In this document: positions 32,535 through 39,153 of the stretch, piece by piece
How the letters are laid out: each line of letters starts with the position of its first letter
Numbering within the stretch: position 1 is the first letter of the stretch
DNA from: an uncultured Bacillota bacterium
Lineage (GTDB): Bacteria; Bacillota; Clostridia; Tissierellales; Tepidimicrobiaceae
Direction of reading: 5' to 3'
Length of the DNA stretch: 39,153 bases
Assembly: GCA_937967955.1 (NCBI GenBank)
Contig: CALBUB010000129.1
Location: forward strand, 1 to 39,153
Position numbers and translations under genes: made by a program
Notes under the pieces: generated by a model
Told to the model about the DNA's origin: nothing
Databases searched by the model: none
Seen by the model: only the letters and a program-made list of their open reading frames with translations

Positions 32535-33359
32535 ATGGAGAAAAATATTACAATATATGTGCTTTCAGACTCTATTGGGGAGACAGGAGAGCAGGTAGCT
32601 AAAGCTGCAGTAAGCCAATTTCTTCCCTGTAAGTATGATATAGTGAGATTTCCCTATATAACTGATGAGGACCAGATAGATGAAGTAATGGAAGAGGCTA
32701 AAAATGAAAACTCCATAATAATATATACTATTGTGATAAATAAATTAAAACAATATATAGAAAAAAGAGCTAGAGAGTTTAATATCCCAACAGTTGATTT
32801 AATGAGTCCAACCATAGATGCTATACAACACATATTAGGCGTTGAACCAAAAAGGGAATCAGGAATTATAAGAAGGCTGGATGAAAAATACTTCAAGAAG
32901 GTTGAAGCAGTGGAGTTTGCTGTAAAATATGATGATGGAAAAGATGCAAGAGGGATTAAAAAGGCAGATATAGTTCTAATAGGAGTATCTAGAACCTCAA
33001 AAACGCCTTTAAGCATGTATTTGGCTCATAAGTATTTTAAAGTAGCCAATGTCCCTCTAGTACCAGAGGTTGCAGTTCCAGATGAATTATTTGAAAAGGA
33101 TCCAAAGAGGATTTTTGGCCTAATAGCTAATCCTTTCAAGCTTAACGAGATTAGGCAGGAACGTTTAAAATCACTGGGCTTGAGTAATGATGCTAATTAT
33201 GCTAGTATAGAAAGGATAAACTATGAACTTGAATATTCTAAGAGAATTATGGAAAAACTTAACTGTATGGTAATTGATGTTTCTAACAAAGCAGTTGAAG
33301 AAACTGCAGGCATAATTATAGAACAGATGAAATTAAATTTTGGTGATGAATTGGTGTAG
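32535..33359 (+). CDS. yqfL: Pyruvate, phosphate dikinase regulatory protein (bifunctional kinase/pyrophosphorylase)
   Basis: Member of the PPPase/kinase family (DUF299) that inactivates pyruvate, phosphate dikinase or PEP synthase by ADP-dependent phosphorylation and reactivates it with phosphate. 274 residues from ATG 32535, behind AGGAGGGGG. It starts MEKNITIYVLSDSIGETGEQ; the P-loop-like GVSRTSKT is at 150-157, and IFGLIANPFKLNEIRQERL follows. Coupled to ccpN, it forms a small glycolysis/gluconeogenesis control unit. Use of PPDK rather than PEP synthase as substrate is inferred; neither enzyme is in the window. A strong terminator follows. Confidence 0.93.
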   Translation: MEKNITIYVLSDSIGETGEQVAKAAVSQFLPCKYDIVRFPYITDEDQIDEVMEEAKNENSIIIYTIVINKLKQYIEKRAREFNIPTVDLMSPTIDAIQHILGVEPKRESGIIRRLDEKYFKKVEAVEFAVKYDDGKDARGIKKADIVLIGVSRTSKTPLSMYLAHKYFKVANVPLVPEVAVPDELFEKDPKRIFGLIANPFKLNEIRQERLKSLGLSNDANYASIERINYELEYSKRIMEKLNCMVIDVSNKAVEETAGIIIEQMKLNFGDELV

Positions 33360-33387
33360 AAGTGTTGTGTATACGACACTTCTTTTT
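33358..33387 (+). terminator. Terminator after the PPDK regulatory protein
   Basis: Stem AGAAGTGTTGT (33358-33368) and ACGACACTTCT (33373-33383), with one G-U pair, loop GTAT, then TTTTT. It begins in the stop codon of the upstream gene. Confidence 0.88.
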
Positions 33388-33434
33388 AAACGCATTTCAT
33401 AATCATAGTTTGTGGAGAAATTCCTAAAAAAATT

Positions 33435-33463
33435 GAAGGATTATGAGAACTTATGTTGTATAT
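33435..33463 (+). promoter_or_regulatory. Candidate sigma-H promoter of dgt
   Basis: GAAGGATTA (33435-33443), an 11-base spacer, and GTTGTATAT (33455-33463). The B. subtilis sigma-H consensus is RnAGGAwWW-N11/12-RnnGAATWW; the -35 matches fully and the -10 has one mismatch (T for the first A of GAAT). It lies 37 bases before the dgt ATG. An overlapping TATAAT at 33463-33468 could also serve sigma-A. Confidence 0.5.
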
Positions 33464-33500
33464 ATAATTATATAACATAATTTTTAGAAGAGGTATGATT

Positions 33501-34514
33501 ATGAATGTGCGTTTAGAACTTGAAAAAAGAGAGGAAATATTCCTTTCTGAATATGCTACTTTAAGTAAAAATAGCAAGGGAAGGCTAGTAGAAGAGGAGA
33601 AATGTAATATAAGGACTGATTTCCAAAGAGATAGGGATAGGATTATCCATTCAAAAGCCTTTAGAAGATTGAAGCATAAGACTCAAGTGTTTATTGCACC
33701 ACAAGGTGATCATTATAGAACTCGCTTGACACACACATTAGAAGTTGCCCAAATTTCTAGGACTATAGCTAGAGCATTAAGGCTAAATGAAGATTTAGTT
33801 GAAGCAATAGCTTTAGGTCACGATTTAGGACATACTCCCTTTGGCCATATTGGGGAAGATATATTAAACGAACTACACTCTAAAGGTTTTAGACATAATG
33901 AACAAAGTTTAAGAGTAGTAGACTTTTTAGAGCATTCCCCTAATAGAATAGGCTTGAATTTGACCTATGAAGTCAGAGATGGAATACTAAATCATACTGG
34001 GAAAAAGAAGCCTGAGACTCTAGAAGGAAATGTGGTAAGACTTGCCGATAGAATAGCCTATATAAATCACGATATTGATGATGCTATTAGAGCTAACATA
34101 ATTAAAAAGGAAGACTTACCTAAAGATTGTGTAAAACACCTCGGACTTACCCATGGAGAAAGAATAAATACCATGATTCAGGATGTAATAAGAAATAGTT
34201 TAGGTAAAAATTATGTATCTATGAGTGAAGAGATAGGCTACTATACAGATAAGCTTAGGGATTTCATGTTTGAAAGAGTATATTTGAATAAAACGGTTAA
34301 AAGTGAGACTGATAAAGCTAAATATATTATAGAGCAGATATTCCAGTACTATATGAAAAATTTCGACAAATTTCCTAAAGAACTTAAAAGCATATATACT
34401 TGTGATACCAGTAAAGAAGATATGATATGTGACTATATTGCTGGTATGAGTGATAGATTTGTTATAAATCTTTTTAAGGATATATTTATCCCTAAAACTT
34501 GGAAAAAATATTAA
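33501..34514 (+). CDS. dgt: Deoxyguanosinetriphosphate triphosphohydrolase-like protein (HD domain)
   Basis: HD-domain dNTP triphosphohydrolase that splits dNTPs into deoxynucleoside and triphosphate. 337 residues from ATG 33501 (an ATG at 33495 is too close to the AGAGG site). Metal-binding residues: H78 in LTHTLEVAQ, H107-D108 in LGHDLGHTPFGHIGE, and a later D in ADRIAYINHDIDDA. The SKAFRRLKHKTQVF N-terminal segment is typical. It stands between yqfL and dnaG, where B. subtilis has yqxD. With a sigma-H-like promoter it could adjust nucleotide pools at the start of sporulation (inference). The exact substrate is unknown. Confidence 0.92.
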   Translation: MNVRLELEKREEIFLSEYATLSKNSKGRLVEEEKCNIRTDFQRDRDRIIHSKAFRRLKHKTQVFIAPQGDHYRTRLTHTLEVAQISRTIARALRLNEDLVEAIALGHDLGHTPFGHIGEDILNELHSKGFRHNEQSLRVVDFLEHSPNRIGLNLTYEVRDGILNHTGKKKPETLEGNVVRLADRIAYINHDIDDAIRANIIKKEDLPKDCVKHLGLTHGERINTMIQDVIRNSLGKNYVSMSEEIGYYTDKLRDFMFERVYLNKTVKSETDKAKYIIEQIFQYYMKNFDKFPKELKSIYTCDTSKEDMICDYIAGMSDRFVINLFKDIFIPKTWKKY

Positions 34515-34525
34515 TTAGGAAGAAA

Positions 34526-34554
34526 GAAGGATTTTCTTAATATTTGTCGAATAT
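34526..34554 (+). promoter_or_regulatory. Sigma-H promoter of dnaG-rpoD
   Basis: GAAGGATTT (34526-34534), an 11-base spacer, and GTCGAATAT (34546-34554). This matches every constrained position of the sigma-H consensus RnAGGAwWW-N11/12-RnnGAATWW. It lies 45 bases before the dnaG ATG in an 85-base intergenic gap. In B. subtilis the sigA operon also carries a sigma-H promoter. Confidence 0.7.
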
Positions 34555-34599
34555 ATATTTTGCTTGTTGTACATTGTCATATTTTTAAGGTGGTTGAGA

Positions 34600-36450
34600 A
34601 TGGGGTACAAAATAACTGAAGAGCTCATTGAAAAGATCCATGATAGCTGTGACTTAGTAGATATTGTATCAAGATATGTCCATCTAAAGAGGTCTGGCAG
34701 CAATTTTGTAGGCTTGTGTCCTTTCCATAATGAGAAGACTCCTTCTTTTACAGTTTCCGGCGCAAAACAATTATTTCACTGTTTTGGCTGTGGAGTAGGT
34801 GGGGATGTTATTACATTTATTATGAAAATTGAAAATTTATCTTTTGTTGAAGCTGTAAAATATCTAGCTGAACTTCAAGGAATAGAGGTGGAAGAAGATA
34901 ATAAGGCTAATTTGCAAATAAGAAAGGAAAAGCAAAATATATATGAGATAAACAAGCTAGCAGCTAGCTACTATTATCACATGTTAAAAAGGAATAAGAC
35001 GGCTTTAAAGTATTTAGCAGATAGAGGTATTCCTTTGAATATTATCAATATGTTTGGTTTAGGCTATGCATTGGATAGCTGGAACCATATGTATAATTTT
35101 CTTAAAAGGAAGGGCTATAATGAGCAAGATATAGAAAAATCTGGTTTAATTAGCAGAAATAAGGAGAATACTAAGTATTACGATAAGTTTAGAAATAGAA
35201 TAATGTTCCCTATAATTGATACAAGGAATAGGATATTAGGTTTTGGAGGCAGAGTATTAGATGATTCTAAACCAAAATATTTAAATTCTCCTGATACTTT
35301 AGTCTTTGAAAAAGGAAAAAATCTGTATGGACTCCATTTAATCCATAAAAATTCCAATAGGGAGAAGATTGTACTAGTGGAAGGATATATGGATGTCATA
35401 TCCTTATTTAGCAAGGGAATAAACTATGCAGTGGCTAGCCTTGGTACTTCTTTGACCAAGGAACAGGCAAAATTGTTAAAAAGATATGGAAAGCAAGTTT
35501 ATATATGTTATGATTCGGACGAAGCAGGAATAAAAGCTACCCTACGTGCATTAAATACATTGAGGCAGGAAGGAGTGGAACCAAAAGTAATAATACTTCC
35601 TGAAGACTATGATCCCGATGATTATGTAAAAGAAAAAGGCTTAGAGGGTTTTGCAAATTTAGAAGATAGTGCATTAAGCTATGTAGACTACAATATATTC
35701 ATTTTGAGGAGAAAATACGATCTTTCTACTCCAGAAGGTAAAATTGCTTTTACTAAAAAAATTGCTAAAGTGTTGAGAGAATTGAAAAGTCCCATCGAAC
35801 AAGATGTCTATATTGATAAGATAGCCAGGGATATAGATGTTTCAAAGGAAGCAATAAAAAGGGAAGTATTAGGTAGTGCTTATAGACAACCAATAAAAGT
35901 TAATAAGGACAAGTATATAAAAGCTAAAATAAGGCAGACTAAAGATATCATAAATCCTGTAGAGACAGTTATTGAGCCGGCCCAATTGACTGCTGAAAAG
36001 AACTTGATTGCGTTGATGATCAATAATAGAAGTTATTTTGAACTGATTAAAAAATATTTGAAAGAGGATGATTTCTCAACAGTCAATTGTAAGGTGCTAG
36101 CAAATATAATTTCCCAAGAATATGAAAACAAACCAGATAGGACAGAAATGAGTATTGATACTATTTTAAGTAGGTTATCAGAATATAAGACTAATGAGAT
36201 AGATAATAACTTTATTCAAGAGATAGCAAGTATTCCAATAGATAAGGCCATCGAAAACATAGATCAATTCATAAAAGACCTTATAGATACAGTTAAATTT
36301 TATAATTTAAAAAAGGAGAGGGAAGAAGTATCTCGAAGAATAAAAGAAATTGAGGGAAAAAATACTTTAAGTGAACAAGAATTGGAGGAGTTTAAGAGGC
36401 TATGCTTACGTTTAACAGAATTAGACAAGGAGTTAAATACACATATATAA
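34600..36450 (+). CDS. dnaG: DNA primase DnaG
   Basis: RNA polymerase that makes primers for replication. 616 residues from ATG 34600 behind AAGGTGG; a TTG at 34564 in the same frame lacks a ribosome site. The N-terminal zinc domain has C40, H43, C61 and C64. The Toprim core contains E261 in VEGYMDVI and D305-S-D307 (YDSDEAG). A C-terminal helicase-binding domain (about 470-616) completes it. It is followed by rpoD after 24 bases, the ancient dnaG-rpoD operon. Confidence 0.97.
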   Translation: MGYKITEELIEKIHDSCDLVDIVSRYVHLKRSGSNFVGLCPFHNEKTPSFTVSGAKQLFHCFGCGVGGDVITFIMKIENLSFVEAVKYLAELQGIEVEEDNKANLQIRKEKQNIYEINKLAASYYYHMLKRNKTALKYLADRGIPLNIINMFGLGYALDSWNHMYNFLKRKGYNEQDIEKSGLISRNKENTKYYDKFRNRIMFPIIDTRNRILGFGGRVLDDSKPKYLNSPDTLVFEKGKNLYGLHLIHKNSNREKIVLVEGYMDVISLFSKGINYAVASLGTSLTKEQAKLLKRYGKQVYICYDSDEAGIKATLRALNTLRQEGVEPKVIILPEDYDPDDYVKEKGLEGFANLEDSALSYVDYNIFILRRKYDLSTPEGKIAFTKKIAKVLRELKSPIEQDVYIDKIARDIDVSKEAIKREVLGSAYRQPIKVNKDKYIKAKIRQTKDIINPVETVIEPAQLTAEKNLIALMINNRSYFELIKKYLKEDDFSTVNCKVLANIISQEYENKPDRTEMSIDTILSRLSEYKTNEIDNNFIQEIASIPIDKAIENIDQFIKDLIDTVKFYNLKKEREEVSRRIKEIEGKNTLSEQELEEFKRLCLRLTELDKELNTHI

Positions 36451-36474
36451 AGACCAGGGAAGGAGGGCACAAAA

Positions 36475-37587
36475 TTGGTTAAAAAGAATAAGGATGACAA
36501 GCAAGTGGATAAGGATAAAAAGCAAGCTGTTAAAGATTTAATAGATAAGGGAAAGAAAAAAGGAATTTTAACATATAAAGAAATTATGGATGCGTTAGAA
36601 GACATAGATTTAGATGAAGAACAAATAGATAATATATATCAAACTTTAGAGGAGATGGGAATTGATGTGGTAGGAGATAAAGGGGAAGTTGAACTATTAG
36701 ATACGGCAGATGATGAAAGTGTTGAGGAGGAAGATGATCTTTCTCTACCAAAGGGAATAAGTGTAGATGATCCTGTAAAAATGTATTTAAAAGAAATCGG
36801 AAAGATACCTTTGTTGACTGCAGAAGAGGAAGTTGCACTGGCTAAGAGAATGGAAGCAGGGGATGAGGAAGCAAAGAAGAGATTAGCAGAAGCTAACCTA
36901 AGACTAGTAGTAAGTATTGCAAAAAGATATGTGGGAAGAGGAATGTTATTTTTAGATCTAATACAAGAAGGAAATCTAGGCCTGATGAAGGCTGTTGAAA
37001 AGTTTGATTATAGAAAAGGCTTTAAGTTTAGTACCTATGCAACTTGGTGGATACGCCAAGCAATAACCAGAGCAATAGCAGATCAAGCTAGAACTATAAG
37101 GATACCAGTACACATGGTTGAAACTATCAATAAGCTGGTAAGAGTTCAAAGACAATTGGTTCAAGAATTAGGAAGAGATCCAACTCCAGAAGAAATAGGC
37201 AAGGAGATGGATATGGAACCTGAAAAGGTTAGGGAGATTATGAAAATAGCTCAAGAACCAGTATCCTTAGAAACTCCAATAGGTGAAGAAGAAGATAGCC
37301 ATTTAGGTGATTTTATTGAAGATGATAATGTATTAGCACCCCAGGATGCAGCTACCTATACTATGCTTAGAGAACAGCTTATAGATGTATTAGATAGTTT
37401 AACTCCAAGGGAGCAAAAAGTTCTAAAGCTTAGATTTGGTTTAGAGGATGGAAGAGCTAGAACATTAGAAGAAGTAGGTAAGGAATTTGATGTTACAAGG
37501 GAAAGAATTAGGCAAATTGAGGCTAAAGCTTTAAGAAAGCTTAGACATCCAAGTAGAAGTAAAAAATTAAAAGACTTCTTAGAATAA
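36475..37587 (+). CDS. rpoD: RNA polymerase primary sigma factor (SigA/RpoD)
   Basis: Vegetative sigma factor. 370 residues. A lysine/aspartate-rich head is followed by region 1.1-like (GILTYKEIMDALEDIDLDEE) and region 1.2 (DPVKMYLKEIGKIPLLTAEE). Region 2 contains DLIQEGNLGLMKAVEKFDY and FSTYATWWIRQAITRAIAD; region 3 and region 4.2 (VTRERIRQIEAKALRKLRHP) follow. The start is TTG 36475 with AGGAGGG 8 bases upstream, a weak start codon for a primary sigma factor. Transcribed with dnaG, probably from the sigma-H-like promoter plus a vegetative one I could not place. Confidence 0.98.
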   Translation: MVKKNKDDKQVDKDKKQAVKDLIDKGKKKGILTYKEIMDALEDIDLDEEQIDNIYQTLEEMGIDVVGDKGEVELLDTADDESVEEEDDLSLPKGISVDDPVKMYLKEIGKIPLLTAEEEVALAKRMEAGDEEAKKRLAEANLRLVVSIAKRYVGRGMLFLDLIQEGNLGLMKAVEKFDYRKGFKFSTYATWWIRQAITRAIADQARTIRIPVHMVETINKLVRVQRQLVQELGRDPTPEEIGKEMDMEPEKVREIMKIAQEPVSLETPIGEEEDSHLGDFIEDDNVLAPQDAATYTMLREQLIDVLDSLTPREQKVLKLRFGLEDGRARTLEEVGKEFDVTRERIRQIEAKALRKLRHPSRSKKLKDFLE

Positions 37588-37591
37588 TCAT

Positions 37592-37620
37592 AAAGATTCG
37601 CTTTGCGAATCTTTAATTAT
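37592..37620 (+). terminator. Terminator after dnaG-rpoD
   Basis: Stem AAAGATTCGC / GCGAATCTTT (37592-37601 and 37605-37614), loop TTT, then a T-poor tail (AATTAT). The stem is strong but the tail is weak, so leaky termination into trmK is likely. Confidence 0.65.
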
Positions 37621-37641
37621 TAATGAAAGGGTAGGAAGGAT

Positions 37642-38337
37642 ATGTTATCAGAAAGGCTAAAGGCAATTGCATCTTTTATACCTAAAAACAGTATTGTAGC
37701 TGATATAGGAACAGATCATGGGTATTTGCCAGTATATTTAATAGAAAAAGGGATTTCCAAAAAAGTAATAGCAACAGATATAAGTATAAATTCCTTGGAG
37801 AAGATAAGCCAGCTGGTGAAAACAAAAGGCTTAGAGGAAAGAATAGATATTAGACAAGGAAATGGACTAGGGGTCCTAAAAGCCTTTGAAGTGGATACCC
37901 TTGTAATTGCAGGTATGGGAGGACTTCTTATTAGAGATATACTGGACAATAATAAGGATATAGCAAATTCAGTGGTCAATTTTATATTGCAGCCTAATGT
38001 GGCTTCCAAGGAGCTAAGAGAATACCTTTATGCAAACAGCTTTGAAATAGTAGATGAGAAACTGGTTAAGGAGTCTGGTAAGTTTTATGAAATCATATAT
38101 GCAAAGAAGGGTAAGGCTTATATAAAGGAAGACCTATATCTAGAAATTGGAGAAAAGCTATTTTTGAATAGGGACCCACTTTTAAAGGAATATATTCAGC
38201 ACAAGGTTTCAGTGGCAGAAAGTATTATTGCTGAATTAAAAGCAGTAAATTCAGAAAAGGGTAGGGAAAGGTATGAGGAATTAATGGAAAAGGTAAAAGC
38301 TTATAAGGAGGTGTTAGATAGACTTGAAAGCTTCTGA
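37642..38337 (+). CDS. trmK: tRNA (adenine22-N1)-methyltransferase TrmK
   Basis: Rossmann-fold methyltransferase that makes m1A22 in tRNA. 231 residues, starting MLSERLKAIASFIPKNSIVA. The SAM-binding motif is ADIGTDHGYLP at about 20-30, and the catalytic-type loop is LVIAGMGGLLI; LQPNVASKELREYL follows. It ends in a lysine/glutamate-rich helical tail. AAGGGTAGGAAGG lies upstream. It overlaps the next gene by 14 bases, the same trmK-yqfO pairing as in B. subtilis. Confidence 0.95.
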   Translation: MLSERLKAIASFIPKNSIVADIGTDHGYLPVYLIEKGISKKVIATDISINSLEKISQLVKTKGLEERIDIRQGNGLGVLKAFEVDTLVIAGMGGLLIRDILDNNKDIANSVVNFILQPNVASKELREYLYANSFEIVDEKLVKESGKFYEIIYAKKGKAYIKEDLYLEIGEKLFLNRDPLLKEYIQHKVSVAESIIAELKAVNSEKGRERYEELMEKVKAYKEVLDRLESF

Positions 38338-39153
38338 TATAGTACAGTTGATGGAACAATGGGCTCCTCCCTATTTAATCGATGAGTGGGATAATACAGG
38401 CTTCCAATTGGGAGATATGGAAAAGGAAGTAAATAAGATAATAGTTGCACTAGATTTAGATAGGCAGGTCCTAAAAGAAGCCCTTGAGGAAAAAGCAGAA
38501 ATGATTATAACCCACCATCCACTTATATTTAAGCCTTTAAAAGCTATAAGAAAGCAAAACTATAAGGAAAGTTTGATAATGGATCTTATAAGAGAAGATA
38601 TAGTAGTATATAACGCTCATACTAATTTAGATTTGGCTGTTGATGGGGTTAATGATGAGCTGGCTAAATTGTTAAATTTGAAGAATGTACAACCTTTAAA
38701 AGTCAATTATGTGGAACCACTATATAAATTTGTTGTATTCGTTCCTAAGTCTCATGCTAGTACCATAAGGGAAGTTTTAGGTAATGAAGGAGCTGGCTTT
38801 ATAGGAAACTATAGCCATTGTACTTACAATGTGGAGGGAATAGGAACTTTTATGCCCTTAGAGGGGACATCCCCTTATATTGGAGAGTTAAACAAGCTGG
38901 AAGAGGTAGAGGAAATCAGGATTGAAACAATTGTTGAGAAGAAGGCTCTAAAAAGGGTAGTTGCCAAAGTGTTAGAGCATCATCCCTATGAAGAAGTAGC
39001 CTACGATATATATCCCTTGGAAAATAAGGGCAAGTCTTTTGGCTATGGACGTGTTGGAGAAATTGCTAGGACTAAATTGGCTGAGTATTTAGATCTGGTA
39101 AAAAGGCAGCTAAATTTAGATAAACTAATAGTTTATGGAAATTTAGATAAAGA
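38324..39153 (+). CDS. yqfO: NIF3-like dinuclear-metal protein YqfO (3' end cut off by window)
   Basis: Member of the Nif3/YbgI (GTP cyclohydrolase I type 2) family; binds two metal ions, function not settled. The frame starts at TTG 38324, 8 bases after a GGAGGTG-containing purine run inside trmK, and is open for 276 codons to the window end. It starts MKASDIVQLMEQWAPPYLID. Metal motifs: THHPLIF (H64, H65) and NAHTNLDLAVDGVND. From about residue 125 it carries the inserted PII-like domain (KFVVFVPKSHASTIREVLGN) with HHPYEEVAYDIYPL near its end, as in YqfO-type long forms (about 370 residues). The second half of the metal-binding domain is beyond the window. Confidence 0.93.
   Translation, partial: MKASDIVQLMEQWAPPYLIDEWDNTGFQLGDMEKEVNKIIVALDLDRQVLKEALEEKAEMIITHHPLIFKPLKAIRKQNYKESLIMDLIREDIVVYNAHTNLDLAVDGVNDELAKLLNLKNVQPLKVNYVEPLYKFVVFVPKSHASTIREVLGNEGAGFIGNYSHCTYNVEGIGTFMPLEGTSPYIGELNKLEEVEEIRIETIVEKKALKRVVAKVLEHHPYEEVAYDIYPLENKGKSFGYGRVGEIARTKLAEYLDLVKRQLNLDKLIVYGNLDK

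Noticed and set aside
1..39153. Mobile elements, CRISPR arrays, phage, toxin-antitoxin or defence genes, tRNA or rRNA genes
   Set aside because: I looked for repeated units, transposase or recombinase motifs, terminal inverted repeats and tRNA-like sequences and found none; gene order and codon use are uniform throughout.

Overview
This window is a chromosomal, low-GC, Gram-positive segment from an endospore-forming member of the Clostridia/Tissierellia type. The evidence is strong AGG/AGA arginine codon use, strong GGAGG ribosome binding sites, sporulation genes (gpr, spoIIP, yqfC, yqfD), an alpha/beta-type glycyl-tRNA synthetase, and a gene order that follows the Bacillus subtilis comEC-to-sigA block almost gene for gene. 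The cytochrome gene that follows sigA in Bacillus is absent, which would suit an anaerobe. I cannot name the species. There are no insertion sequences, phage genes, CRISPR arrays, tRNAs or rRNAs. Coding density is very high: the longest stretch without a gene is 231 bases (28645-28875), and it holds a regulated leader.

Layout. (1) 1-4720: a minus-strand alanyl-tRNA editing protein (3' end cut off), a 33-residue basic membrane peptide, comEC and holA. (2) 4720-5087: minus-strand rpsT, facing holA across a shared terminator. (3) 5226-8349: gpr, spoIIP, lepB and an unknown membrane protein. (4) 8440-11433: lepA and hemW. (5) 11455-19397: the CIRCE-controlled hrcA-grpE-dnaK heat-shock operon, then dnaJ, then prmA-rsmE-mtaB. 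(6) 19436-22392: a HIT protein, rpsU, then nfeD-floA and an acidic membrane protein. (7) 22495-28644: yqfC-yqfD-phoH-ybeY-dgk/PAP2 fusion-cdd-era-recO and a DUF4342 protein, tightly packed. (8) 28670-33359: glyQ-glyS behind a T-box-like attenuator, then a CcpN-like repressor and the PPDK regulatory kinase/phosphatase. (9) 33435-37587: dgt, then dnaG-rpoD. (10) 37642-39153: trmK and a YqfO/NIF3 gene cut by the window end.

The genes are mostly housekeeping: translation and its quality control, protein folding, rRNA and tRNA modification, replication priming and primary sigma factor, plus a sporulation set. The most interesting content is regulatory. Sites very close to the sigma-H consensus sit before dgt and before dnaG-rpoD, and sigma-E-like sites sit before yqfC and spoIIP. 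The glyQS leader has mutually exclusive antiterminator and terminator hairpins but lacks the canonical T-box UGGN element. GPR appears to be made without its usual propeptide. I found no clearly new multi-gene system.
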